Below, in pieces: positions 24,679 through 33,111 of a DNA stretch of 64,000 nt. The notes beneath the pieces are model-generated. The model worked only from the letters and a program-made list of their open reading frames with translations. It was not told the origin of the DNA and searched no databases. Within the stretch, counting starts at the first letter, position 1. Each line of letters begins with the position of its first letter. This stretch comes from Caballeronia grimmiae (GTDB taxonomy: Bacteria; Pseudomonadota; Gammaproteobacteria; Burkholderiales; Burkholderiaceae): NCBI RefSeq assembly GCF_000698555.1, contig NZ_JFHE01000016.1, positions 1-64,000 of the forward strand, in the 5' to 3' direction. The position numbers and the translations under genes are program-made.

Positions 24679-25485
24679 ATGACGGTTCTTCAGATGTTGA
24701 AACCGCAGGCGGGCTTGCGCGTGCTCATCACGGGCGGTGCGTCGGGCATCGGACTCGTGATCGCGCGAGCTTTTATCGACGCAGGCGCACGCGTGCATGT
24801 CTGCGATGCAAGCCCCGAAGCGATCGACGCCCTCGCCAAGGCGGAGGCCAATGCGGAGCTGAACCCCATTACCGCCACACTCGCCGATGTTTCGGACAGC
24901 GAAGCAGTCGATCGCGTATTCGCCGATGTGCAAAGCCAGCTTGGCGGCCTCGATGTGCTCGTGAACAACGCGGGCATTGCGGGACCTACGGGCGGCGTCG
25001 AAGAGATCGACGTGAAGGAATGGGAAGACACCGTCGACGTCAATCTGAACGCGCAGTTCTACTTCGCGCGGCGCGCGGTGCCGCTCCTGCGCGAGGCGCC
25101 GAACGGCGGAGCGATCGTCGCGCTGTCGTCGGTGGCGGGCAGGCTCGGCTATGCGTTCAGAACGCCGTATGCCGCGACGAAATGGGCCGTGGTCGGCATG
25201 GTGAAAAGCCTTGCGATCGAACTTGGGCCGACGAACATTCGCGTCAATGCGATTCAGCCGGGCATCGTGAAAGGCCCGCGCATCGAGCGCGTGATCGCCG
25301 CGCGCGCGAAGCAGATGAACCTCTCCTACGAAGACATGGAAAAACAGTATCTCGCGAAGATTTCGCTGCGCCGCATGACGACGCCCGAAGAAGTCGCGGC
25401 CACCACGCTGTTTCTGTGCTCGCCAGCCGGCAGCGGCATTTCGGGGCAGGCCATCTCGGTGTGCGGCAACGTCGAAGTGCTTTGA
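24679..25485 (+). CDS. SDR dehydrogenase, 2-deoxy-D-ribonate 3-dehydrogenase-like
   Basis: 268 aa. The start at 24679 has GGAGA upstream. Motifs: TGGASGIG, 'NNAGIAGPTGG', catalytic Ser in 'ALSSVAGRLGYAFRTPYAATKW' and Tyr-x3-Lys in YAATK. The wording 'LRVLITGGASGIG', 'GPTGGVEEID', 'PGIVKGPRIERVI' and the closing 'VCGNVEVL' strongly recalls the SDR that oxidises 2-deoxy-D-ribonate to the 3-keto acid. The next gene is a beta-keto acid cleavage enzyme, which would use exactly such a product. Function by resemblance and context; another 3-hydroxy acid is possible. Confidence 0.8.
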   Translation: MTVLQMLKPQAGLRVLITGGASGIGLVIARAFIDAGARVHVCDASPEAIDALAKAEANAELNPITATLADVSDSEAVDRVFADVQSQLGGLDVLVNNAGIAGPTGGVEEIDVKEWEDTVDVNLNAQFYFARRAVPLLREAPNGGAIVALSSVAGRLGYAFRTPYAATKWAVVGMVKSLAIELGPTNIRVNAIQPGIVKGPRIERVIAARAKQMNLSYEDMEKQYLAKISLRRMTTPEEVAATTLFLCSPAGSGISGQAISVCGNVEVL

Positions 25486-25506
25486 TATAAAGACTCAGAG
25501 GACCAC

Positions 25507-26439
25507 ATGGCAACCAAACGCAAGGTCATCATCACGTGCGCGCCGACCGGTGCGATTCATACGCCGTCCATGTCGCCTTATCTTCCGGTGACGCCGCAGC
25601 AAATCGCCGATGCGGCGCTCGCCGCCGCACAGGAAGGCGCGGCGATTCTGCACCTGCACGCACGCGATCCGAACGACGGCCATCCGACGCAAGATCCGGC
25701 CGTGTTCCAGGAGTTTCTGCCGCGCATCAAGGCGGAAACGGATGCGGTCATCAACATCACCACGGGCGGCAGCCCGCATATGACGGTTGCGGAGCGCCTC
25801 AAGCCCGCGCATCACTTCAAGCCGGAAGTCGCATCGCTCAATATGGGATCGATGAACTTTGGCCTCTATCCGATGCTCGATCGCTTCAAGGAACTGAAGC
25901 ACGACTGGGAGCGCAAGCATCTGGAAAACAGCCGCGATCTGGTCTTCAAGAACACCTTCGCGGATATCGAATACATCCTCACTTCGTGCAGCGCGAACGG
26001 CACGCGCTTCGAGTACGAGTGCTACGACATCTCGCACCTGTATAACCTCGCGCATTTCGTCGATCGCGGGCTCGCAAAGCCGCCGTTTTTCGTGCAGAGC
26101 GTGTTCGGGCTGCTGGGCGGCATCGGGCCGCATCCGGAAGACCTGGCGCACATGCGCCGCACCGCGGACCGGCTTTTCGGCAAGGACTATGTCTGGTCGA
26201 TTCTCGGCGCGGGCCGCAACCAGATCACGCTCGGCTCGATGGGCGTCGCACAAGGCTCTAACGTGCGCGTCGGTCTGGAAGATTCGCTATGGATCGAGCC
26301 GGGCAAGCTCGCTGAATCCAGCGCCGCGCAAGTGCGCAAGATCAAGCAGGTGATCGAAGGGCTGTCGCTCGATATCGCGACGCCCGACGAAGCGCGCGAG
26401 ATGCTTCAACTCAAGGGCGGCAGCGACACCAACTTCTGA
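25507..26439 (+). CDS. Beta-keto acid cleavage enzyme (BKACE, DUF849)
   Basis: 310 aa TIM-barrel enzyme. 'KVIITCAPTGAIHTPSMSPYLPVTPQQIA' and 'AAILHLHARDPNDGHPTQD' are family hallmarks; His49 and His51 bind zinc with a later Glu. 'NITTGGSPHM' and 'LEDSLWIEPGKLA' complete the active site. BKACEs react a beta-keto acid with acetyl-CoA to give acetoacetate (or a derivative) and a new acyl-CoA; the founding member acts on 3-keto-5-aminohexanoate in lysine fermentation. No lysine genes are near. The neighbouring dehydrogenases and lactonases point to a sugar-acid-like 3-keto acid instead. Confidence 0.92.
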   Translation: MATKRKVIITCAPTGAIHTPSMSPYLPVTPQQIADAALAAAQEGAAILHLHARDPNDGHPTQDPAVFQEFLPRIKAETDAVINITTGGSPHMTVAERLKPAHHFKPEVASLNMGSMNFGLYPMLDRFKELKHDWERKHLENSRDLVFKNTFADIEYILTSCSANGTRFEYECYDISHLYNLAHFVDRGLAKPPFFVQSVFGLLGGIGPHPEDLAHMRRTADRLFGKDYVWSILGAGRNQITLGSMGVAQGSNVRVGLEDSLWIEPGKLAESSAAQVRKIKQVIEGLSLDIATPDEAREMLQLKGGSDTNF

Positions 26440-26452
26440 TGCGGAGGGCATC

Positions 26453-27238
26453 GTGAACGACAGTGCAAGGCGCAAGCTGAAGGTAGTCGCCATGCCGACG
26501 GGCTGGCTGACCGTCGATCGCTCGTCGCAGGTCTATGGCCGGTATTTCGGACAACAGATCAAAGTGCCGGTATGGTCGACGGCCATCGTCGGGGCGGAGA
26601 AGAAGATCGTCGTGGATACCGGCATCCACGATCCGGGCTGGGTGTCGAACTTCGTTTGCCCGTGCGATCAGGCGCCGGAAGAGCGGCTCGAACGCGCGCT
26701 GAAGGAGTACGTGGGCTGGAGCGCGGACGAAGTCGATATCGTCATCAACACGCATCTGCACTACGACCATTCGGGCGGCAACACGCTGTTCCGCAATGCG
26801 CGCTTCATCGTGCAGGCGGCCGAGTGGGAGTACGCGGGGCATCCGCTGCCGACGCAGGCCACGTACTACCAGGAGTTTCTGATCGGGCGTGAACCGCTCG
26901 CGTACTTCCGCTGGCAATTCGCGCATGGCGTGACGGATATCGTACCCGGCGTGCGCGTGGTGCCGACGCCGGGACACACGCCGGGGCATCAATCGGTGGC
27001 GGTGGATACGGAAGAAGGCGTCGTGCTGATCGCGGGCGACTGCGCGAACTGCATGGAGAACATCGTCGATCTCGTGCCGGTCGGCATCGTGCATGAAACT
27101 CTCGCGGAAATGAGCTCGCTCACGCGCATCCGGCAGATCGCGGACTTCGTGATACCCGGACATGATCCGAACGTCGTGCCGGGAAGCGCGGGCATTGCGC
27201 TGCCTGCGAGCGCACGTCTTCCGCATGTCGCGAAGTGA
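26453..27238 (+). CDS. Metallo-beta-lactamase-fold hydrolase (lactonase type)
   Basis: 261 aa with a GTG start and GGAGGG 4-5 bases upstream. The zinc site is complete: HLHYDH (His101, His103, Asp105, His106), His in 'PTPGHTPGHQS', Asp in 'IAGDCANC' and His in 'IPGHDPN'. The arrangement matches N-acyl-homoserine-lactonase/AttM-type enzymes, which open lactone rings. In this operon it more likely hydrolyses a sugar lactone or the acyl-CoA made by the BKACE than a quorum signal (inference). No signal peptide. Confidence 0.85.
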   Translation: MNDSARRKLKVVAMPTGWLTVDRSSQVYGRYFGQQIKVPVWSTAIVGAEKKIVVDTGIHDPGWVSNFVCPCDQAPEERLERALKEYVGWSADEVDIVINTHLHYDHSGGNTLFRNARFIVQAAEWEYAGHPLPTQATYYQEFLIGREPLAYFRWQFAHGVTDIVPGVRVVPTPGHTPGHQSVAVDTEEGVVLIAGDCANCMENIVDLVPVGIVHETLAEMSSLTRIRQIADFVIPGHDPNVVPGSAGIALPASARLPHVAK

Positions 27239-27302
27239 GTTGCACAGTCGCAGGACCACGAGCTGTAGTCGGGATACCAATAACGAAGGACCGGAGGAAG
27301 AC

Positions 27303-28430
27303 ATGAAAGCATGGACGCATTCGATTCGCCGTGCGGGCCGGGCAGCGCTCGGCGTCGCAATCGCGGCGGCGCTCGGGGTATCGGCGCACGCGGAAGCAGC
27401 GGGCAAATACAAGGTGTTCCTGTCGATGAGCTATGTCGGCAACGACTGGCAGACCGAAGCCGCGAACATGGTGAAGGCGATGGCCAACACGCCCGCGCTG
27501 AAGGACAAGGTCGATCTTGAAGTACAGGTCGCGGGCACCGACGCGCAGAAACAGATACAGCAGATCAACTCGATGGTGCAGGCGGGCGCGAAGGCCATCA
27601 TCATCTATCCGATCTCGCCGACCGCGCTCAATCGCGCGATCAAGAACGCGTGCTCGAAGGGCGTGGTCGTGGCCGCCTACGACGGGGAAGTGACCGAGCC
27701 GTGCGCGCACAACGTGACCATCGACCAGCATCAGGCAGGCACCGTGACCGCTGAATGGCTCGCCAAGACCATCAACGGCAAGGGCAATATCGTGATGATC
27801 AACGGCGTGCCGGGAACCTCGGTCGACCGTGCGCGCACGGAGGCCGCGAAGGCGGTGTTCGCGAAGCATCCCGACATCAAGGTCGTCGCGGAGGGCACCG
27901 GCATGTGGAGTCAGGCGACGGCCAAGACCGAACTGTCGAAGATTCTCGCCACGAATAGCTGGGACAAGATCGACGGCCTATGGATGCAGGTCGGCTGCTT
28001 CACGGCGGCGTCGATGCAGCTCGAAGCGGGCATCCCCGACGACAAGGTCAAGCCGTGTGCGGGCGAATCGTCGAACGGGCATCGCGTGCAGATGCTGCCG
28101 CCGGGCACGGTGAAGGGCGAGGGCAGTTATCGCTCGATCGGGTATCGCTCGATCTCGTATGGCGCGCCGCCGTATTCGGGCGCGATGGCGCTCAAGATGG
28201 CCGTGCAGAAGCTCGACGGCAAGGAGTTCCCGCAGCGCGTGACGCTCAAGCTGCCGCTCGTGCTGACGTCCGAATCGAAGCTCTGCAAGAGCGGCAGTAT
28301 CGACGAACTGAAGGCGGGCTGCACCGCGTTCCCGCCGGACAAGGTGCCGCCGGGCTGGTTCGCCGACATCTATTCGGAAGACACGCGCGAAGTCGGCTTC
28401 AACGCGGCGCTGACCGGCAACCAGGACTGA
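27303..28430 (+). CDS. Periplasmic sugar-binding protein of the BKACE-operon ABC importer
   Basis: 375 aa. The start at 27303 follows GGAGGA. Signal peptide to about residue 30-32 (twin Arg in SIRRAGRAALG, hydrophobic, AHAEA). It is a Peripla_BP_4-type protein: 'QIQQINSMVQAGAKAIIIYPISPTALNRAIKNAC', 'DQHQAGTVTAEWLAKTINGKGNIVMINGVPG' and 'WSQATAKTELSKILA'. It has several extra cysteines and a long C-terminal extension ('FPPDKVPPGWFADIYSEDTREVGF') compared with ribose-binding proteins. The ligand is unknown, presumably the acid, lactone or glycoside consumed by the pathway. Confidence 0.88.
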   Translation: MKAWTHSIRRAGRAALGVAIAAALGVSAHAEAAGKYKVFLSMSYVGNDWQTEAANMVKAMANTPALKDKVDLEVQVAGTDAQKQIQQINSMVQAGAKAIIIYPISPTALNRAIKNACSKGVVVAAYDGEVTEPCAHNVTIDQHQAGTVTAEWLAKTINGKGNIVMINGVPGTSVDRARTEAAKAVFAKHPDIKVVAEGTGMWSQATAKTELSKILATNSWDKIDGLWMQVGCFTAASMQLEAGIPDDKVKPCAGESSNGHRVQMLPPGTVKGEGSYRSIGYRSISYGAPPYSGAMALKMAVQKLDGKEFPQRVTLKLPLVLTSESKLCKSGSIDELKAGCTAFPPDKVPPGWFADIYSEDTREVGFNAALTGNQD

Positions 28431-28455
28431 TGCGGCCAACGCGAGGAGGCGAGCA

Positions 28456-29997
28456 ATGACGAGCGCATCCATGACCGGGAACGGCGCGCTGGCAATCGAC
28501 GTCGCGAACGTGACCAAGCGCTTCGGCGCGACGGTCGCGCTCGACGGCGCGTCGTTCAAGGTCAGGCGCGGGACGGTGCACGCACTGCTCGGCGAGAACG
28601 GCGCGGGCAAGTCCACCACCGTCAAGCTGCTGTCCGGGCTGATGCAGCCGGATAGCGGGAGCATCCACGTGATGGGCAGCGAAGTGACGATGCGCGGCCC
28701 GAAGGACGCGCATCGCGCGGGCGTGCAGACCGCGTATCAGGAGATGACCCTGGTGCGCGATCTGACCGTCGAGCAGAACCTGCTGATGTCGTATGAACCG
28801 ACGGGCTTTCTCGGTCGTATCAGGAAGCGCGAGGCCCAAAGGCAGGCGTTTGAGTGGCTCGAGCGACTGGAGCTATCGGACATCCGCCCGAGCGCCTATA
28901 TCCGCGATCTCGCGTTGCCGGTGCGTCAGAAGATCGAGATAGCGAAAGCAATCGTTCGGCGTCCGAAGGTATTGTTGCTCGACGAGCCGACGTCCGCGCT
29001 CTCCGGCGCCGATGTCGCGTGGCTCGCGCGCCGCATCGACGAACTGAAGGCGGACGGCGTCACGTTCGTGTTCATCTCGCATCGCATGCAGGAAGTGCGC
29101 GAGTTCTGCGACAGTCTCACGGTGTATCGCAATGGGCGCGATGTCGGTGCGTTCGATGCGTCCGACATCTCGGACGAGGAAGTCATTCGCCTCGTCATCG
29201 GACGGTCGATGGAAGCGAAGTATCCGCCGAAGGTGACGCCGCCCGCGCTCACGCAAGCGGCGGCGCAGCCGCCCGCGATGGAAGCGCGCGGCATTCGTGT
29301 CGATGGCGTCGTGAGCGACTTCGACCTCACGCTGAAAGCGGGTGAAGTGCACGGTATCGCTGCGCTGCAAGGCATGGGGCAGCGCGAACTCTTCGAGGCG
29401 CTGTTCGGCGCGCAGTACATCGACGAGGGCGAGATTCGCATCGACGGCAAGCCGGTCACGCTTACTTGCACCGCCGATTCGCTGAAGGCCGGCGTCTCGA
29501 CGAGCTTTCTTCCCGAAGACCGCAAGACCGAAGGTTTGTTTCTGCGGCTGCCCGGCGGCGAGAACGTCTCGCTGCCGGTGATCGGACGTTATGCGCGTTT
29601 TGGACTCATCGACCGCAAGCGCGAGCGGGCCGCCATTGCGAAATCGCTTGCGCAAATGGAAGTGAATCCGCGTGCGCTCTACAAGCCGTGTCTCTCGTTC
29701 TCCGGCGGCAATCAGCAGAAGATCGCGATGGCCAAGTGGCTGCTCACGCAAAGCCGCGTATGGCTGATGTTCGATCCGACGCGCGGCATCGATGTCGGCA
29801 CGAAGCACCAGATCTTCGTGCTGATGCGCGCGTTCGCGGCGGCGGGCGGCGCGGTGCTGTTCTATTCGACCGACGTGCCCGAGCTGGTGAACGTGTGCGA
29901 TCGCGTGTCGGTGATGTATCGCGGGCGCAATGTCGGGGAGCTGGAAGGCGACGCGCTCACCGAAGAAAGCGTGATGCGCAAGATGCTGTCCAGTTAA
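28456..29997 (+). CDS. Sugar-type ABC ATPase, two NBDs; second Walker B lacks catalytic Glu
   Basis: 513 aa. NBD1 is canonical: Walker A GENGAGKST (46-54), 'LALPVRQKIEIAKAI' as signature variant, Walker B VLLLDEPTSAL. NBD2 has a degenerate P-loop (ALQGMGQRE), a good signature FSGGNQQK, but its Walker B reads LMFDPTRGID, with the Glu after Asp missing. ATP hydrolysis is therefore likely confined to one site, a known feature of some members of this family. It lies between the binding-protein gene and the fused permease gene. Confidence 0.9.
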   Translation: MTSASMTGNGALAIDVANVTKRFGATVALDGASFKVRRGTVHALLGENGAGKSTTVKLLSGLMQPDSGSIHVMGSEVTMRGPKDAHRAGVQTAYQEMTLVRDLTVEQNLLMSYEPTGFLGRIRKREAQRQAFEWLERLELSDIRPSAYIRDLALPVRQKIEIAKAIVRRPKVLLLDEPTSALSGADVAWLARRIDELKADGVTFVFISHRMQEVREFCDSLTVYRNGRDVGAFDASDISDEEVIRLVIGRSMEAKYPPKVTPPALTQAAAQPPAMEARGIRVDGVVSDFDLTLKAGEVHGIAALQGMGQRELFEALFGAQYIDEGEIRIDGKPVTLTCTADSLKAGVSTSFLPEDRKTEGLFLRLPGGENVSLPVIGRYARFGLIDRKRERAAIAKSLAQMEVNPRALYKPCLSFSGGNQQKIAMAKWLLTQSRVWLMFDPTRGIDVGTKHQIFVLMRAFAAAGGAVLFYSTDVPELVNVCDRVSVMYRGRNVGELEGDALTEESVMRKMLSS

Positions 29998-30024
29998 GCG
30001 GTCCAACGCTACGGAGAAGTGTTC

Positions 30025-32124
30025 ATGAAGATTGCGATTGCGTCGCCCGAAAGCGAGATCGTGCGGCCGGGCGCGCGCGTGGGATGGGGCGCGCGCATCG
30101 ATCATCATCGCGGGCTCATCATCGCGATCAGCGCACTCGTCGCGATGCTGGCCGCCTGGGTGTCGCTGTCCGCGACGCCGGTGGGCATGTACGACATCGG
30201 CTCGGTCATTTCGAGCTCGACGACGCTCGCGCTCGCGGCCATCGGGCAGACCATCGTGGTGCTGTCGGGCGGATTCGATCTGTCCGCGTCCGCGGTGGTG
30301 TCCCTCGCCAACGTGCTCGCGGTGCGCTTCGTCGCCGGCACGCCGATGGAGCAATGGGCAGGCGCGGCGCTCATTCTCGCGATTGGCGGCGGCATCGGGC
30401 TCGTGAACGGCGCGTTGATCGCGTGGTTCCGGCTGCAATCCATCGTCGTCACGCTGGCGACGATGTTCATGGTGCAAGGTCTCACGCTGCTGATTCAGAA
30501 CAAGCCGGGCGGCGCGGTAGGCGAGCAGTTCGGCGCGTTCATTACGTCCGACCTGATCCCCGAAAAGCTGCCGATGTCGGCAGGGGTACTAATTATTGCG
30601 TTGCTGGTGTGGGCGTTCATCCGGCGCACACGCTTCGGCGTCGGGCTGTATGCGCTCGGCAGCGACCCCGACGGCGCATTCGCCAACGGCATGCCGGTCA
30701 CGCGCTATCGCATCGCCACGTATGCGCTCGCCGGCGTCTTCTATGCAGCGGCGGGGCTGTACGTCTCGGCGCAGACAGGCTCGGCCGATCCGCTCGTCGG
30801 CAGGCCGCTGTTGCTGTCGATGTTCACGGCCGTGGTGCTCGGCGGCACGCTGCTCGGCGGCGGGCGCGGCGGCTGCACCGGCACCGTGTTCGCCGCGATG
30901 ACGCTGATGATCACCGTGAACATCCTGCTCGTGCTGAACGTGTCGGCGTTTTTCACGACCATCGCCGAAGCGGTGATCCTCATTCTCGCGGTGCTCGGCT
31001 CGTCGATCGGCAAGCAATCGGCAGCGCACGAGTGCGCGCGCCACGCGGCGCAATGGCTGAAGGCGGTGCGAACGGGCACGCGGGCAAAGGATGATCCTCA
31101 TGCGCGGCGCGTGTCGTTCGAAGTGAGCGACTATCAGCCGATGAAGAACACGGAGCTGAAGGGCCGCGCGCTGTCGGACTGGATCGAGCGCAATCGCGAA
31201 TGGGTGAAGTACGTAATACCCGCGTACCTGCTCTTCATCGCGGTCGTCGTCGTGACCGGCTTCGTCTACGGGCCGGGCGTGCTCGCGAGCGCGGGCTTCT
31301 ACAGCAGTCTGCTCACGCTTACGCTGTTCCTCGCGATTCTCGGCCTCGGTCAGGGCGCGGTCATTCTGACGGGCGGTCTGGATCTGTCGATGCCGTGGCT
31401 CATCACCTTGTCCGGCGTCTTGCTGACGGGTCTCACGCACGGCGCGAACGGAGCGGCGGCGTGGGCGGTGCCGGTCGTGCTCGGCGTCGGTCTGCTCGTC
31501 GGCGTGTTCAACGGCGTGGGCGTCGTGATGCTGGGGCTGCCGCCCATCGTCGTGACGCTCGCGGCCAACGGCCTGCTGCAAGGGCTCACGCTCATCTACT
31601 GCAACGGCTCGCCGCAAGGCTGGTCGCCGTCCGTAATCAGCGAGTTCACCAACGGACGGCTCGGGCCGCTGTCGCTCGCGGCGTGGAGCGTGCCCGTGTT
31701 CCTCATCGTCGCGTTATTGCTGCTGCATCGCACGCCGTTCGGACGGCGCGTGTATGCGGTCGGCAATTCGCAAGTCGCGGCACGGCTTTCGGGTGTGCGC
31801 GTCGGCGCGACGCTGATCGCGGTGTACTGCCTCTCGGGTCTTTGCTCGGCCATCGTCGGGCTGCTGCTGGCGGGCTTCAGCTCGCAGGCGTTCCTCGGCA
31901 TGGGCGATCCGTATCTGCTGCCATCGATAGCGGTTGTCGTCGTGGGCGGCGCGCTCATCACCGGCGGGCGCGGACACTATCTCGGCGTATTCGGGGGCGC
32001 GCTTCTGCTGACCGCGCTCGGCACCCTGCTCGCGGGCACGACCGTGCCGCCTGCGGTCAGGGACATCATCAACGGGCTCGTCGTGCTGGCTGCGGTCATC
32101 ACGCTGCGCGACAAGCGGGCCTGA
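30025..32124 (+). CDS. Fused double permease of the BKACE-operon ABC importer
   Basis: 699 aa, twice the normal length of a BPD_transp_2 permease. The first copy (about 25-335) has 'AIGQTIVVLSGGFDLSASAVVSLANV' and 'VVLGGTLLGGGRGGCTGT'. A charged linker of about 50 residues follows, then a second copy (about 390-695) with 'GQGAVILTGGLDLSMPWLITLSG' and 'VVVVGGALITGGRGHYLGV'. Such transporters normally use two separate chains; here the dimer is made as one. The ATG at 30025 is preferred (ACGGAG 8 bases upstream) over the GTG two codons earlier. No strong ribosome site precedes the linker methionine at 31141, so separate translation of the second half is unlikely. Confidence 0.9.
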   Translation: MKIAIASPESEIVRPGARVGWGARIDHHRGLIIAISALVAMLAAWVSLSATPVGMYDIGSVISSSTTLALAAIGQTIVVLSGGFDLSASAVVSLANVLAVRFVAGTPMEQWAGAALILAIGGGIGLVNGALIAWFRLQSIVVTLATMFMVQGLTLLIQNKPGGAVGEQFGAFITSDLIPEKLPMSAGVLIIALLVWAFIRRTRFGVGLYALGSDPDGAFANGMPVTRYRIATYALAGVFYAAAGLYVSAQTGSADPLVGRPLLLSMFTAVVLGGTLLGGGRGGCTGTVFAAMTLMITVNILLVLNVSAFFTTIAEAVILILAVLGSSIGKQSAAHECARHAAQWLKAVRTGTRAKDDPHARRVSFEVSDYQPMKNTELKGRALSDWIERNREWVKYVIPAYLLFIAVVVVTGFVYGPGVLASAGFYSSLLTLTLFLAILGLGQGAVILTGGLDLSMPWLITLSGVLLTGLTHGANGAAAWAVPVVLGVGLLVGVFNGVGVVMLGLPPIVVTLAANGLLQGLTLIYCNGSPQGWSPSVISEFTNGRLGPLSLAAWSVPVFLIVALLLLHRTPFGRRVYAVGNSQVAARLSGVRVGATLIAVYCLSGLCSAIVGLLLAGFSSQAFLGMGDPYLLPSIAVVVVGGALITGGRGHYLGVFGGALLLTALGTLLAGTTVPPAVRDIINGLVVLAAVITLRDKRA

Positions 32125-32147
32125 AACCATCATCGAGGATGCATCGA

Positions 32148-33089
32148 ATGCAAGGAAGACACATCGCGGTCATCGGGTCGGGGCGCATCGGCCGCGCGTG
32201 GGCCATCGTGTTTGCGCGCAACGGCTTTACGGTGAAGATCCACGACGCATCGAAAGACATGCTGACGGGCGCGATTCCAGCGATACGCGAAAGCGTCGAA
32301 GACCTAGCGTCGTTCGGTCTCGTCGACGAATCCGTCGATACGATCGTCGCGCGCATCTCGACGTGCGACACGCTCGCCGAAACGGTCGCGGACGCCGACC
32401 TCGTGCAGGAGAACATCGCGGAAGTGGTCGAAGCGAAGCGCGCGCTGTTCGCGGAGCTCGATCGCCTGACGAAGCCCGATGCGCTGCTCGCGAGTTCGAC
32501 ATCGGGCCTGCCCGCATCGACCTTTACCGAAGGGCTGGAAGGGCGTGCGCGTTGCCTTGTTGCGCATCCCGTCAATCCGCCGTCGCTCGTGCCGCTCGTC
32601 GAATTGTGCGGTGCGCCGTGGACCGCGCCGGAAACGCTCGAACGTGCGCGCGCGCTGTACGAAGAAGCGGGACAGAAGCCCGTCTTGGTCAATCGCGAGA
32701 TTTCGGGCTTTCTGCTGAACCGGCTGCAAGGCGCGGTGCTCGACGAAGCCTTGAGCCTCTACGAACAGGGCTATGCGAGCGCCGCCGACCTGGACACCGT
32801 CATGCGCGATGGCCTCGCTATGCGCTGGTCGTTCATGGGTCCGTTCGAGACTATCGACCTGAACGCGCCCGGCGGCGTCGCCGATTACGCATCGCGTTAT
32901 GGCGGCACGTATCGCAGCATCGCCGGGACGCGCGTGCCCTTCGACTGGTCCGATGAAACCCTCGCGCGGCTCGATGCCGAACGCCGCGCGGTGCTCGACC
33001 GGGAGCGCATCGAAGAGCGCAGCCGCTGGCGGGATCGCCGGCTGATGGCGTTGCTCGCGCATCGGCGGTCGCTGAAAGACCAGGACTGA
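32148..33089 (+). CDS. 3-hydroxyacyl-CoA dehydrogenase-family enzyme (gulonate/carnitine dehydrogenase-like)
   Basis: 313 aa. The ATG at 32148 is chosen (GAGG 9 bases upstream); the ATG three codons earlier abuts the ribosome site. Rossmann motif GSGRIGRAW near the N-terminus, then 'LVQENIAEVVEAKRALFAELDRL', 'SSTSGLPAS' and the catalytic His in 'AHPVNPPSLVPLVE', with 'INRLQGA'-type 'LLNRLQGAVLDEAL'. This is the crystallin-lambda/L-gulonate 3-dehydrogenase/L-carnitine dehydrogenase group, which oxidises a C3 hydroxyl of a free acid with NAD. Its product would be a beta-keto acid, again suited to the BKACE. Substrate inferred only as a 3-hydroxy acid. Confidence 0.85.
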   Translation: MQGRHIAVIGSGRIGRAWAIVFARNGFTVKIHDASKDMLTGAIPAIRESVEDLASFGLVDESVDTIVARISTCDTLAETVADADLVQENIAEVVEAKRALFAELDRLTKPDALLASSTSGLPASTFTEGLEGRARCLVAHPVNPPSLVPLVELCGAPWTAPETLERARALYEEAGQKPVLVNREISGFLLNRLQGAVLDEALSLYEQGYASAADLDTVMRDGLAMRWSFMGPFETIDLNAPGGVADYASRYGGTYRSIAGTRVPFDWSDETLARLDAERRAVLDRERIEERSRWRDRRLMALLAHRRSLKDQD

Positions 33090-33111
33090 ACCTAAGCTCA
33101 AGGAGACGACG

